DNA from: Coenobita brevimanus
Taxonomy: Eukaryota > Arthropoda > Malacostraca > Decapoda > Coenobitidae
NCBI GenBank assembly: GCA_032717465.1
Contig: CM064697.1
Location: 3,635,001 to 3,699,000, forward strand
Direction of reading: 5' to 3'
Length of the DNA: 64,000 bases
A program made the translations under genes and the position numbers. Shown piece after piece: positions 24,061-35,514 of this stretch. The notes beneath the pieces are model-generated. The model ran no database searches. It worked only from the letters and a program-made list of their open reading frames with translations, and had not been told where the DNA came from. Position 1 is the first letter of the stretch. Each line of letters starts with the position of its first letter.

Positions 24061-24388
24061 CTCGACTATGGGCATAGGCCTTACAGCCTGCTCCCAAGGC
24101 CCAGTAGTCCTCCTACATATCATACACCTCTACATGTCACCACTTCGGCGCTAACACCCACCGTCCATTTTGAATACATGCTGGGGCTCTCTCATACAGG
24201 ACTGGTGTATTGGTATTAGCGGGGGTATTTTTACGACATGTCGGCGGGTCTTCTGGCAGATCAGTAAAGGCTGCTTTACATGAAATTCAAATCCTTAAAC
24301 TGTTCCCTGCCCCAGCGGGGATTTGAACCTGGGTCCAATAGGACCGCAGGCCACCTCTCTACCAATTGAGCCACCGCCTTCCCCTGCA
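24058..24388 (-). mobile_element. tRNA-derived SINE, complete copy
   Basis: On the minus strand the head at 24386-24310 is tRNA-like: GGTGGCTCAATTGGTAGAG (box A) and GGTTCAAATCC (box B). About 250 bp of body follows, sharing all blocks with 51703-52045. It ends at the TA microsatellite. Confidence 0.87.
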
Positions 24389-24821
24389 GTGTCTGAGTCT
24401 AATTTTATATTCTTTATTTACCTTTAACGAACTTTATTTTGTAGTTTCTCATTGCTTTTCTGTTCGTATATTTAACTTTATCGTCACATTTTTCCTGTTT
24501 CAAAATGATCCCTCGATTTCCGAATCATAAAATGTACTTATATTAATTCTAGTCACGTGCACCAGTTGACCTGTGTATCACGCATAATAATACCGTACAT
24601 CATTAATCATGTGTTATCTTTTGCATCTTGCTCAGGTTCGTTTTAATCTATCTCACCAGCATATCTCAAATCTCAAACCATATATTATCTTTATATTTTA
24701 TGATGATGTATGCTACCTGTATCTGATGGTGGCATGATAAGGTTTGTGGCTGTATGTCTTGGTGCCTGGGTAACGCACTACGTCTTGATAAGTGCAGTAA
24801 ATGTGTATAGTTTGTAATACT

Positions 24822-25325
<504 letters not shown>

Positions 25326-25524
25326 CTTTTGCTGGAATGACGTTTTTATATTTCATGAATGTCGCGAGAAATCCAAGCAGCCAAAGAGTTAACCAGCGCT
25401 CTTGCCCATTATATTTTTGTTGAGAGAAATTCTAGTGTTCTTTCACCTTAACTTGGTTCTAATTTTCGTTCTTTTGAGGCTTACTTCGAAAAGGCCAGTA
25501 GCAAAGAAAATAATACTGCGGCTC

Positions 25525-25665
25525 TACATCCATGCCATGACAATTCTTCGTGACTGGTATAGTATTGTAATGTTAACCTATTGTAACAACTCAGGATTCA
25601 GGAGGGAGATATGATAACTTTTAGGCCAACATAGAGTAAAAAGAGTATAACAGTGAAAGGCTTAA
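25525..25665 (+). repeat. Dispersed repeat family R1, copy
   Basis: CTCTACATCCATGCCATGAC, AATTCTTCGTGACTGGTAT, AACCTATTG and AGAGTAAAAAGAGTATAACA follow the R1 order. It ends just upstream of the exon b acceptor. Confidence 0.65.
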
Positions 25666-25687
25666 CCAGTCCCCTTTGCCCTTCCAG

Positions 25688-25805
25688 TGGACGTGTGGGA
25701 CGGTCAGGAGGAGCCAATGGTGTACCACGGCAACACACTAACGACCAAGGTGCCATTCAGGGAGGTCGTGCACGCCATCGCTAGTTACTCCTTCGACTTC
25801 TCTGT
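25688..25805 (+). CDS. PLCL: PLCL exon b: central PLC X domain
   Basis: Begins after CCCTTCCAG and continues the frame as VDVWDGQEEPMVYHGNTLTT, ending YSFDFSV across the next junction. Asp69 aligns with PLC-delta1 Asp343 (calcium ligand) and His81 with catalytic His356; both are kept. The sequence has one residue fewer than PLC-delta1 between these two sites. The donor is GTGAGT at 25806, phase 2. From family knowledge, vertebrate PLCLs have lost the His356 equivalent, so its retention here is notable. A preceding intron of 17.7 kb separates it from exon a. Confidence 0.92.
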
Positions 25806-25811
25806 GTGAGT

Positions 25812-26646
25812 ATTGAGAGGGGGAGGAGGTGGGAGGGAGTGATGGAGGAGAGGAAAGGATGGGGATGGATATGAGGGAGGGAGGGAAGGAGGGATGGGTG
25901 AGAGTGAGGAGAGAGATGTGGTTCTTTGGTGGAGAGTTGGAGAGGCCTGATAGAAAGGCGAGGTTGAGATGACGAAAGATGATGGTGGTGTTGGTGGTGG
26001 TGGTGGTGGAAGCAGGGTTGAGTATAAGGTGGAATGAGGGAGGAAGGGATGGTGAGTAAGTAGGAAGAGAGAGCGGTTAGATGGTGTAGAGATGAGGGAG
26101 AGTTGATGGAGAGTGATATTGCGGGGGTGATATAGGAGAAATGAAGATGATAATGTAGGAAGGAATGGATGAATCAGAGTGAGTAGATGGGAGGAAGGTG
26201 TAGGGGAATGATAGATAGTTTTGGTTGAGAGCAGAGGAAAGAGGGATGGATATGAGGGTGAGAGAAGAAGGGATGGATGTGAGGGTGAGGGGAGGAGGAA
26301 TGAGACCAGGAGGAAGGGGACATGGTTAGATGGTTAGATGCTGAGAAAGTGAGGATGACTGAGAGTGTAAGTACTGTACAGGGTATTAAGGAAATGAGTG
26401 ATGGATGGAGAAAAGGTGAGATGAGAAAAGAACGAGGGAGGATGGAATGAGTGAGCTGAGAGTGAGTGGAAGGGTGGAAAGTGTTAGATGATGGAGGAGG
26501 GATGAGAATGAGGGAGGGAGGGATGAGAAATGGTGGAAGGGGATAGTGGAAGAATAACGAAGGTGGGATGAGATTGAAGGAGGGATATGAGCGTGGGAAT
26601 AGAAAAAGGAAGAAGTTATTTAATGACGAATGCATGTGGGAATGAT

Positions 26647-26701
<55 letters not shown>

Positions 26702-26830
26702 GTAAAAGGATGGATGATGATGGACAGATGAGGATAAAGAAGGGATGGAGGGAGAAAGGAACGAGTGAGGGTAAGTTGGAGAATAAATGGAGAATTGTTG
26801 GATGATGGAGGCGAGAGAGGGTATGAATAA
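25812..26830. repeat. Purine-rich tract with GGATGAG units and a (GT)n(GA)n microsatellite
   Basis: Degenerate GAGGGAGGGATGGATGAGAG units downstream of exon b, with (GT)n at 26651-26680 and GA to 26702. No coding signal. Confidence 0.88.
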
Positions 26831-27228
26831 AATGGTGAATTGAGTCGAAAACCTTGCAGGTAAAAGAAAAAAAGAGAAAAAGAAAATAGGAAAGAAAGAG
26901 GAGACCTGACTGCATGTTTTGACGAAATGAAGTGGATGAGAATAGCTGGTAGGGGAAGGGATGGGGATGGGTGGGAATGGGCGAAGGTGAAGGAGGGGTG
27001 TGTGTAGTTAACCCCTTCAGCCAGAGGACGTCATTTGTATTACTCTTGCTGCTACCAGACACTTTAATTCAGGTTAGGAGAACACCCAGTAGTGAAAATG
27101 AAGGCTGGATCTAACCCCTTCAATTTAAAAAGCCTTCCCCACGCTTAATAAATCTGTCGGGAGAAAATGGAGCAAAATTATAAACTTTATCGTTGTGAAG
27201 GAGTTAATAGAGCGGTGAGAAAAGAAAA

Positions 27229-27270
<42 letters not shown>
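27229..27270. repeat. (GA)n microsatellite
   Basis: About 38 bp of GA. The flanking 27030-27220 has R1-like or older repeat fragments. Confidence 0.95.
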
Positions 27271-27272
<2 letters not shown>

Positions 27273-27544
27273 ATCTATTAAACGGAATTAGTGTACGAGG
27301 AATGAAAGGCGACAAGAAACCAAGGTTGGAAATACAAGGCGTAAATAAGAAATAAAACAGTTAATTCTACTTAATGCATTTTATCCTTCGACTATTCTTT
27401 ATTGTCTTCCTTTATTTATCAGTTATAATTATATTTGGCCTATACCTCGTACTGCTTTATCAACAGTTCAGGCATTTTCTTCACAGTCCCGGTTATTTGC
27501 CTATATATATATTACCTAGAGAACTTCTCTTGTATTTTACGTAT

Positions 27545-27660
27545 TGTACGTGTCAAGTGGGGTTGGTGGAGGATTAGTGCCCCTCCCTGTAAAACAATTA
27601 ACTCTAAGCCATTGGCCACCCCGTCTGGGATACATGGCGTCTGGCAATGAATGAAATGAG
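27545..27660 (+). mobile_element. 5S-SINE family body, 5'-truncated
   Basis: GTGTCAAGTGGGGTTGGTGG, AAACAATTAACTCTAAGCC and GATACATGGCGTCTGGCAAT match the minus strand of 1873-1985. A (TGAA)n-like tail follows. The 5S part is missing. Confidence 0.85.
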
Positions 27661-28310
27661 GATGAAACCTCTTGTTTTCATTTACATGTTCCTGTTAACT
27701 ATATTCCCCCATGTTATATTTTGCTTATATTTCTTAGTATGTTTTCCTAATATTTCTGCTACAGTTTCCCTGATATTCCTGCTATTTTTGCCTATTTTTT
27801 CCTTTTGCAGTGTATCATTTTATCTACATTTTCCTCTTTCCAAATATATGTTGCCTATTTGTTCATTTATATTTTACTCATTATTCATTTATATGTTTGC
27901 CTGTTCATCGCTTTATATTTTACCTTTCTTTATTTTTTATTTTACATATTTTCCTGCTGTTGTAGGTTCTTTTCCTGCTATATTTGCTGATTTGTTATTA
28001 TACCATATTTTTCCCTTTCTGTTGTGTTTACCATTTTTCGTGTGTGTATTAGTTTAGTTCCTCTATATTATAATTATCTAGTTTCCTGTTTAACTGTTAC
28101 CTGATGTAATGTATGTTTCATTTAACCTGTCATGCTTTGTATACCAGATATTACTACTTTTAACCGTATTATTCTTCAGTTGTTACATTTTAACTTTGCT
28201 GTATTTTAACTTTTCTTTCTCCTGTAGCCTATCTAGTTGCTACATGTCATATTTCCCCCTGCTTTCTTGTTATGACATGTTCAGTGATTTTATGTTTGCT
28301 TTGCATCTTA
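27660..28310. repeat. AT-rich degenerate repeat (TTTTCCTGCTATATTTGCC-like)
   Basis: TTTTCCT, TGTTGCC and TATTTTAC motifs recur at irregular 15-30 bp spacing. No gene. Confidence 0.5.
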
Positions 28311-28329
28311 AGAAAGCAGCTGGCTGAGA

Positions 28330-29205
28330 GTGAACTGGTACTTTGCAGAGTGGTGAAAAGTTTTGTTGATGTCGGTGAGCGCCGTGTCATGAATGTTTCG
28401 TTTCGTTTTGTTATATTAGTGAGAGAGTTTAAGTGCCTGGTTGCAGTGATAAAGAAGAGAGGCAAATGTACAAGGGAAATGGAAACTAGAGTGGCACAGG
28501 GAAAGACATTGGGTGGTGATAAGAGGGCCTTGATACGAAACAGAGGTCTGAGTGTGGCAGCTGCAAGAGTATGGCATAAAGGAATATTAGTATTAAGATA
28601 AACATATGGGTGTGAGACTCTGGTGTGACATGCATACGAAAGTCAAGACAGAACCGTGGAGATGGGTTCTTGAGAAACGTGCGCAGAGTGCGGAAAGAGG
28701 ACAGGGTAGAAAGTAGAGCTATTCCTGACATATGGAGTAAGGAAGTCTGTGGACAACAGAGTTAAAGAGTGCTTGCCTAAATGGTATTGTCATATGAAGA
28801 GAGTGGGTATAGTGTGGTGAAAAAGGTATATAAGAGTGAGTTTGACGGTGGGAGGCGGCATGGCAATCTAAGGAGGAGGTGGAGTGCAATGATAAATGAG
28901 TGTGTGAGAGAGAGAGATATATAAAGGCTGACGAGGCTAAAGAACTGACAAGGGTTAGGGCTGTTGGATGAGTTTGCTACGGATGAGTACGTGTCAGGGG
29001 TTTAGCGTCCCTTTTTAACTTGGCAGTGGTTAGGTTTACTTTGATAGATGATTATGGAGCTACGTGTGGAAAGTGTGCCTATGAGGCGGAGCCAGGATTC
29101 CTGGAACTTGAATAATCATGAATCATTTTGGTGTGTGGTCCATTTCAGGACCTTATCTCACTCAACCTGCAGGTGGTCAAAAGAGGCTGGATGATGATGA
29201 TGATA
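28330..29205 (+). mobile_element. Non-LTR retrotransposon 3' fragment with (GAT)n end
   Basis: Broken frames give VREFKCLVAVIKKRGKC, then KWYCHMKRV and RRHGNLRRRWSAMINECVRE, which match the C-terminal region of the LINEs elsewhere in the window (FKYLG... WFGHAERM... RGRPRMRWRDGV). The 3' end is GGATGATGATGATGATAATG, like the copies ending near 31570 and 61030. Confidence 0.75.
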
Positions 29206-29309
29206 ATGATAATGTTATACTATACTTGTTGTCTTCCTCTTATAACTCTATATTGCTATGTGTTGTTTTTTCCCTATTGCCTTATTCATCATTAGGCTGT
29301 ACTGTTTAG

Positions 29310-29600
29310 TTTCTCTTAATATTCACCTGTTAGCTTCGTGGTTTACGAGCACGTCACATCCTAGCTGCGTGTTATGCTTCACCTGTTACCTTCGCGTTGT
29401 ATTTCATGTATATGCTTCATATTAAACACTAATTACTTGTTCCGTGTTATACATCACCCGTTTTGTTTTGTGTAATACTTCACCCACTTCATTTATATTT
29501 CACCCCTTTGCTTCATGTTCAGCTCCACCTCTTAGCTTCATTTTTTACTTCACCTATTAGCCTCGTGTTATATAAAATTCACCCATTTACTTTGTGATAT
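29310..29600. repeat. Degenerate tandem repeat, about 25-35 bp unit
   Basis: Recurrent TTCACCTGTTAGCTTCGTG and GTGTTATACTTCACCC units. Confidence 0.7.
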
Positions 29601-29699
29601 TGCTTCCATCTCCTTCATTCGTCGTTATACTCTTATAGTTTTCTTTCTGCTCTGCTGCACCTGAATGTTTCGTGTTATGTAAGATTCTGCTGCCAACAG

Positions 29700-29871
29700 G
29701 TACCCAGTCATCGTGCACCTGGAGAACCACTGCAGCATACGGCAGCAGCAGGTCATGGCGCGCCTGCTTAAATCCCTCCTCGGTTCCTACCTTTACCTCC
29801 ACCCCAAGGACTCCCCCAAGGCCCTCACAGACCTCTCCCCGGAGGATCTGAAATACAAGGTCATCCTAAAG
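29700..29871 (+). CDS. PLCL: PLCL exon c: end of the PLC X domain
   Basis: Starts after TGCCAACAG. The frame reads YPVIVHLENHCSIRQQQVMA and ends DLKYKVILK before the donor GTCAGT (phase 0). Glu115 in HLENHC aligns with PLC-delta1 Glu390, exactly 34 residues after His81 as in PLC-delta1, and is retained. The exon finishes the X half of the TIM barrel. GC content is clearly higher than in the flanking intron. Upstream lies a degenerate tandem repeat (29310-29600), downstream a CA microsatellite (30056-30146). Confidence 0.93.
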
Positions 29872-30050
29872 GTCAGTCGATAGTTTTTACCGTCGGGGCG
29901 TGCTGGCGTGAAAGGAATATTAATCATAGGACTAGAGGGGATGGAGTCTCTCGGGGCGGGGAAGGGAATAGTAGGAATGTTTTTGTGGTTCAGATTTTCT
30001 TTGGTGCGGCCGTCTTAGAAAATGGAACCGTCTTTTATTTTTATGTAGGT

Positions 30051-30054
<4 letters not shown>

Positions 30055-30147
<93 letters not shown>
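30055..30147. repeat. (CA)n microsatellite
   Basis: About 92 bp of CA in the intron after exon c. Confidence 0.98.
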
Positions 30148-30383
30148 CAGGTCTGTTGGCTGGCACCATCGATTATGAAAATAACGTACTGGTCAGTCTT
30201 CGTTGAGGTTTTTGTTGTTACAAGTGTCGATTGTATAGACTTTCTTTTGATTTGACTCTGAACTAAGGAGAGAAACGTGAATTTATCAGAAAGCAGCCTA
30301 ATTCACCCAACATCTCCCCTTCTTAACAACCGCCCGGCAACCCTGTATCTTCCCTTCAAACAAAGAGGATTTTTTTTTTTTTT

Positions 30384-30692
30384 ATCTCCGCCAACGAAGT
30401 TGGAGAAGGTTATGTATTCACCTATTTTTTTCTGTTTGTCCGCACGATATCTCCAGAAGTTCTCAGTGAATTTCATAAAATTTTGTGGAAGGGTGGGCCA
30501 TGGGTCAAGAATGAATTGATTAAATTTGGGGGCGGATCCGGATCCAGATCCAGATCCTGTGAATCTCACACAATATCTCTTAAAGTTCTTTATGAATTTC
30601 AATAAAGTTTTGTGGAAGAGTGGGCCATGGGTCAAAGAACAATTGATTAAATTTTTTGGCGAATCCGGATCCTATCTCCGAGTGCTATTTTT
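30384..30692 (+). mobile_element. Dispersed repeat R2, copy 2
   Basis: TCCGCCAACGAAGTTGGAGA, GATATCTCCAGAAGTTCT, TGTGGAAGGGTGGGCCATGG (twice, at 30483 and 30611) and GGATCCGGATC clusters match 15137-15510. Confidence 0.82.
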
Positions 30693-31139
30693 TTTTTTTT
30701 TTCCTGACGTGGCAGTTCATGAGCAACGTGAAAGAGTGAGATTTAAGCTGTTTACGTCACTGTTACTGTGACTTTTCTAATAGTGAATCTCGAGCCTCGA
30801 AGCGGCCGGTGCCATTTTCTGCAGGGAAGTTTTGCACACTGTAATGATATGTCAGTCACACTTTTCAAGCTGACGACGTCATGGTTTGAGCTGTGCTTTG
30901 ACTGACTGACAAATTCTAAGCTGTCAGGTAGCCAAGTTAGGTTAACGGCATTTAGCACTGACTGTGAAAGAAATATTAACTCATGGGCGTGGACAGCTAT
31001 AAAACCACAATAATTATAATGTTGCAAAAATAGTGTAAACTGGACTGAAATCGCCCATTATTTACACAACGCACATGCCTGCTGTGTGTGATAAACGACC
31101 GCTAGGCCTTCTGTTCATCCAATACTGGTCATATTATTA

Positions 31140-31575
31140 TTATTTTGAGTGTGTGAGAAAGCGAGGCATATTGAGCATATGAGAAAGCGAGGATTATAAT
31201 GGATGTGTGAGAAAGCGAGGTATGGAAGTTTATTAGGCTAGGGAACTGACTGTGGATCGAGCTAGTTGGAAGAAGTTTGTACGAAGGAGTGTATGGCTTG
31301 GACGTGGCACTCCTGTTTGTATGGTACCCCGTGATGTGGTAATCATCGGTGTGACTGCGGATGATAGGTAATGTGAAGCACGTAATTGTAGACGTTTATG
31401 CCTGTGGGGTGGAGTCAGGATTCTGGGCTTGAATTTTGAGTGAATGAGAGTGTGACCTAATCTGTGTGGACATCTTCATAGTTTTCCCTCCCTCAGGTTT
31501 TTTCTTTCTCCCTGAACCTTACCTCGCTCCATGCTTAGGTGGGAAAAGAGGTCAGGATGATGATGATGATGATGA
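31140..31575 (+). mobile_element. Non-LTR 3' end remnant with (GAT)n
   Basis: GTGTGAGAAAGCGAG occurs three times, followed by sequence collinear with 28950-29200 (GTGTGGTAATC..., TGGGGTGGAGTCAGGATTC, AGGTCAGGATGATGATG). It looks like a LINE tail whose start was tandemly amplified. Confidence 0.6.
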
Positions 31576-31605
31576 TAATAGTTGTTATTGTTATTATTAT
31601 TATCA

Positions 31606-31640
<35 letters not shown>

Positions 31641-31740
31641 GCAGCTCCTACTATTCCTTATATTGGTTTTGGCCTGATCACTTCAATCCGTCTCTTCTCT
31701 CCATCATCATCATCATCTTCATCATCATCATCATCCAATA
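31553..31740. repeat. Trinucleotide arrays (GAT)n, (ATT)n and (CAT)n
   Basis: GAT at 31556-31576, ATT at 31593-31640, CAT at 31702-31735. Confidence 0.95.
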
Positions 31741-31779
31741 TGTAATCCCTGCCCGCACCGGCTGCTGTGTCCCCTTGCT

Positions 31780-32770
31780 TCCCTACCTCTTTACTCACCC
31801 TGCCTGCCTCATCTGTTTTCCTGCCTCCCCTCCTCTTATCCTGCCTCGCCTGTCTCCCATACTTCTCTAACCCTTCTCCCTCTCTGTTTGTCTTCTCTTG
31901 CCCTTCTCCCTACGTCCCATATTCTCCCCTTTGTATACCTCCCCTGCCCCCTGTAACTCTACTTCCTGCCTCTTTAACTCTCCAGTCTGCCTCTCTAACT
32001 ATACTTCCTGCGCCTTTAACGTCCTCCCTGCCTGCCTGACTGCTTCCATGCCTCTTTAACTCACCTCCTTGTTTCTCTTACCCTCCCTACCCCTCAAACT
32101 TTCCTCCCTGCTTCTATGACTCCTTTCCCTGCCTCTCTAACTCTCCATCCTCCCTCTCTGTTTCCCTTCTTGCCTCTCTAATTCTCCTTCCTGTTTCTCT
32201 TTCATTCCTGCCTCTGCCACTCTCCTCCCTGCCGCTCTAACTCTCCTCCCTGCCTTTCTAACTTTTCTTCCTGACTCTCTGACTTTCATCCCTTCCTCTC
32301 TAACTCTCCCCTCTGCCGCTCTAACTCTCTTCCTGCTGCTCTAAATCTCCCTCCAGCTGCTCTAACTCTCCTCCCTGACTCCCCTACTCTCCTCCCTGCA
32401 TCCTTATTTCTTCTCCCTCCCTCTCTCAGTCTCGTCTCTGCCTGATCCTCCTGCTTCTCCTGCCTCCCTTCCTCTGCTCCTGTACCTCCATTCATTTGCT
32501 TCTTACCTACCTTCCTCTGCTCCCAACCTCCATTCCTTTGCTCCTATCTCCCTTCCTCTGCTCCCTACCTCCCTTCTTCTGCTCCCTGTCTCCCTTCCTC
32601 TGCTTCCTGCATCCCGTTCTCTACTCCTGGCCCAACTCTTCCACCTCCTCTGCCTCCCTTCCTCTACCTTCTGTCTGCCTACTTTTATGCGTGCCTGCCT
32701 TTCCGCCCGTCGCCTCCACCTGCCCGGGGCCTCTGTCTCCCCCCTGCCTCGCCCATGCTTCGGTGCACAC
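31780..32770. repeat. Minisatellite of about 20-24 bp, CTCCCTGCCTCTCTAACT
   Basis: Roughly 40 imperfect units, best between 31930 and 32420, passing into CTTCCTCTGCTCC(CTA)CCTCC units to 32620. Confidence 0.85.
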
Positions 32771-32779
32771 TCCCAGGCT

Positions 32780-32898
32780 CAGGTAGGCAGGTGGGGAGGC
32801 AGGCAAGCAGGCAGGCAGGCAGGTGGGGAGGAAAGCAGGCAGTAAATGGAGGAAGCAGGACGAGATGGAGGGAGGAGTAAATAAGAGAGGCAGGCAGG

Positions 32899-32937
<39 letters not shown>

Positions 32938-33448
32938 GGGTTCAGATACACTATTAAACACGGAATCTGTGCAGGGCGGGTCTTCTGAACAGCAGGGGAG
33001 GTGACAGGAGAGGGAGAGAGGAGGGAAGAGAGAGGGAGAGAAGGAGGGGGGAGAGCGTTAGGGAAGTTGGAAGAGAATGAAAGAAGGAGGAACAGAACGA
33101 AGGAAGGACGGAGGTAGGAAAGAGGAAGAGGAGAGGGGAGAGAGAGGGAAGGGGGAAAATAAAGAAGGAAAAAAGGAAGGAGTGAAAAGAGAGCGATAGG
33201 AGAGAAGGAGAAGGAGGATGAAGTATGTAAACGTGAAGGAAGAAAGGAATTAGAAAGTGACGGAACGAAGGAAGGAGCAAGCGAGTGAAGAAAGGAGAGA
33301 GAGAGAGAGAGAAGAGGAAGCGAAGGAAGAAAGGAAGGGGGAAAAGAGAAAGATGGGAGGAAGGTAGGAAGAGAACGAAGGAAGGGAGAGAGAAGGAAGG
33401 AGGGAAATAGGTAAAGAATGGATGAAGGAAGGGAGGAGGGAGATGGCA

Positions 33449-33488
<40 letters not shown>

Positions 33489-34012
33489 AGAGAGGAGGAA
33501 AAAACGAGTGAAGGAAGGAAGAAGGGAAGGAAAGAAGAAGGAAAGAACAGAGGGAATGAAGAAGAATCACGAGAGAGAGAGGGGGGGGGGAGAGGGAGAT
33601 TTAGCAAAGGAAGTGATAAGAGATGAAATAAGGAAGGGAAAGAAGGAAAGATGGAGGAGGAAGGGTGAGGATCGGAGGAGAGAGGGACGGAGGGGAGAGA
33701 AAGTGTCCAGTTAGGTATCGACAGGAGTGGATGAAGGGAGAAAGGGAGGGAGGGAGGGAGGGAGCGAGGGAAGAGGAGAGGAAGGAGGGAGAGGAGGGAG
33801 GGAGGAAAGGAAAAGGAAAGGAAGGAAGGAGAGAAGGAGGAAGAGAGGGGGGGGAAAGAAAAGAGGAAGGAAGAAGAGGAGGGAGGGAGGGAGGAAGAGA
33901 GAGGAGAAAAGAGGGAAGGAGATGGGGAAGGAAGAAAGGGAGGAGGAAGGAAGGAGAATCGGGATGAGAAAGGGTGTTCAGGGTGAGAAACAAAGAAGAA
34001 AGGAAGGAAAAT

Positions 34013-34047
<35 letters not shown>
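32780..34047. repeat. 1.27-kb purine-rich (GGAA/GA/GGAG) block
   Basis: Begins with (GGCA)n at 32783-32825, then GA and GGAA arrays with (GA)n at 32904-32934, 33452-33482 and 34018-34046. Confidence 0.93.

Positions 34048-34081
<34 letters not shown>
34018..34081. repeat. (GA)n-ATGAAAAT-(CT)n hairpin at the purine/pyrimidine switch
   Basis: 28 bp of GA, an 8-base spacer, then 28 bp of CT: a perfect long inverted repeat exactly where the strand bias flips. Confidence 0.93.
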
Positions 34082-34083
<2 letters not shown>

Positions 34084-35222
34084 TTTCCCTCCTCTCCCTC
34101 TCTTGCTTCCCTAATGGAAATGTAAGGCTGCCAGATTGCATTACTTTGTCATAGAAATTTCTCTCTCTCTCTCTCTCTCTCTCTCGTTTCCATTGCCTCA
34201 TATATACTTCTATTTTCTCTTTATCTACTGTTAACTCACCTGCTTCGTCCATCCCTCGTGTTCTTTTCTTTCTCTCTTCTCTTTCCTCAACTCTTTCGTA
34301 TCTTTGATCTCGCTTCATTCCTCTCCTCCCTTTCCTCCTACTTTCTCTCTTCTCCACCCTTCCTGCCTCTCCTCACGTCACTTATCATTTTCTTCCCTTT
34401 CTCTTCTTTCCTCTCTTTTCGTTTCACTTCCGGCCATTTTCCTGTCTCCGTCTTTCCCTTTCCTCTCGTTATCAATTTCCTCTTCCGTCCTCTCATCCCT
34501 TATTCTCCTCTCCCTCCATTCTTTCTTCCTTTCCCCCTCTTCCATCTGTCCTCCTCCCCTACTTTAAATGGCTCTCTCTTTGATTCATGTGCTCCTTTCA
34601 CTTTACCTGACAGCTTAGGATGGAGAGACAGGCGAGTGAGAGGGAGGATTTTTGATTTGCCATCCGTCGACCTCATAGAACAGATACCACAGTTGTTGTT
34701 TTTCTCCTTAACAGTCAGAAAGTATCCGTAGGGCTTTTACAGTTTGCATTATATTGTATTTCTCTCGTCTCAGTTCCACCTCTTCTTTTCCTTCTCTTTA
34801 CACCTCTCTGCTCTTTCTTCTTTTCTCTTCTCACTACCTCCTGTTTCCTTCCCATCTCCCTCTCTCTCTCTCTCTAGTCTTCCTTTTCCTGATATCCTCT
34901 CTTTCTCTTCCTTCCTCTATTAAAATCCCGTGTTCTTCTCTCTCCTCTCTCCATCTCTCTACTTCCCCCTCTCTCATCTCTCTTCTTCCCCTTCTCTCGT
35001 CTCTGTTTTTCCCCCTCTCTCATTTCTCTTCTTCTCCCTCTCTCATTTCTCCTCCACTCCTCTTCCCTCACATTTCTTTTCCTGTCTCCACATTTTCCCC
35101 TCGTCCTCTCCCTTCTCTCCTCTTTTCCTCCCTTTTCCAACCCTTCCCCCCCCCCTTCTCCTGCCCTTTCGTGCCTTTCCCTGTCTTGTCCTGCTCTGCT
35201 TTTCATTGCCTTGCCGTTCCCT
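34082..35222. repeat. 1.1-kb pyrimidine-rich block
   Basis: CT/CCT tracts including a TCTCTCATTTCTCTTCTTCC unit repeated near 34970-35060. A short mixed-composition window at 34600-34760 has no recognised gene. Confidence 0.88.
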
Positions 35223-35224
35223 AT

Positions 35225-35422
35225 CCTGCCTTGCGATGCCCTACCCTACCCTACCTCTCCCCTACCCTCCCCTCCCCTCCCCTCCCCTACCTTATCCTAC
35301 CCTACCCTATCCTACCCTACCCTATCCCTACCCTACCCTGCCCTACCCTACCTTGATCTGCCCTATCCTACCCTACTCTACCCTACCCTGACCTGCCCTA
35401 CCCTGACCTACTCTTACCCTGC
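35225..35422. repeat. Degenerate (CCCTA)n pentanucleotide array
   Basis: About 38 CCCTA/CCCTG/CCTTA units. The opposite strand is (TAGGG)n, able in principle to form G-quadruplexes. Confidence 0.93.
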
Positions 35423-35514
35423 CCATGTCGGAGAGCCACACAGTCCCCATGTTTTTGCATCTCAAGGATTTGTTCTAGTCGGGGCTTTAGTCTGCATTAG
35501 GGTAGAGGAGAGGC

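Noticed and set aside
24310..24388. Functional tRNA gene
   Set aside because: Box A and box B are clear, but the acceptor stem does not close and the element continues into a repeated SINE body.
32954..34357. 467-codon minus-strand open frame
   Set aside because: It crosses GA and CT microsatellites and purine blocks; residues are only Ser, Leu, Pro, Phe or Glu, Arg, Lys.
35225..35422. Interstitial telomere
   Set aside because: The unit is CCCTA/TAGGG, not the arthropod TTAGG, and it is very degenerate.
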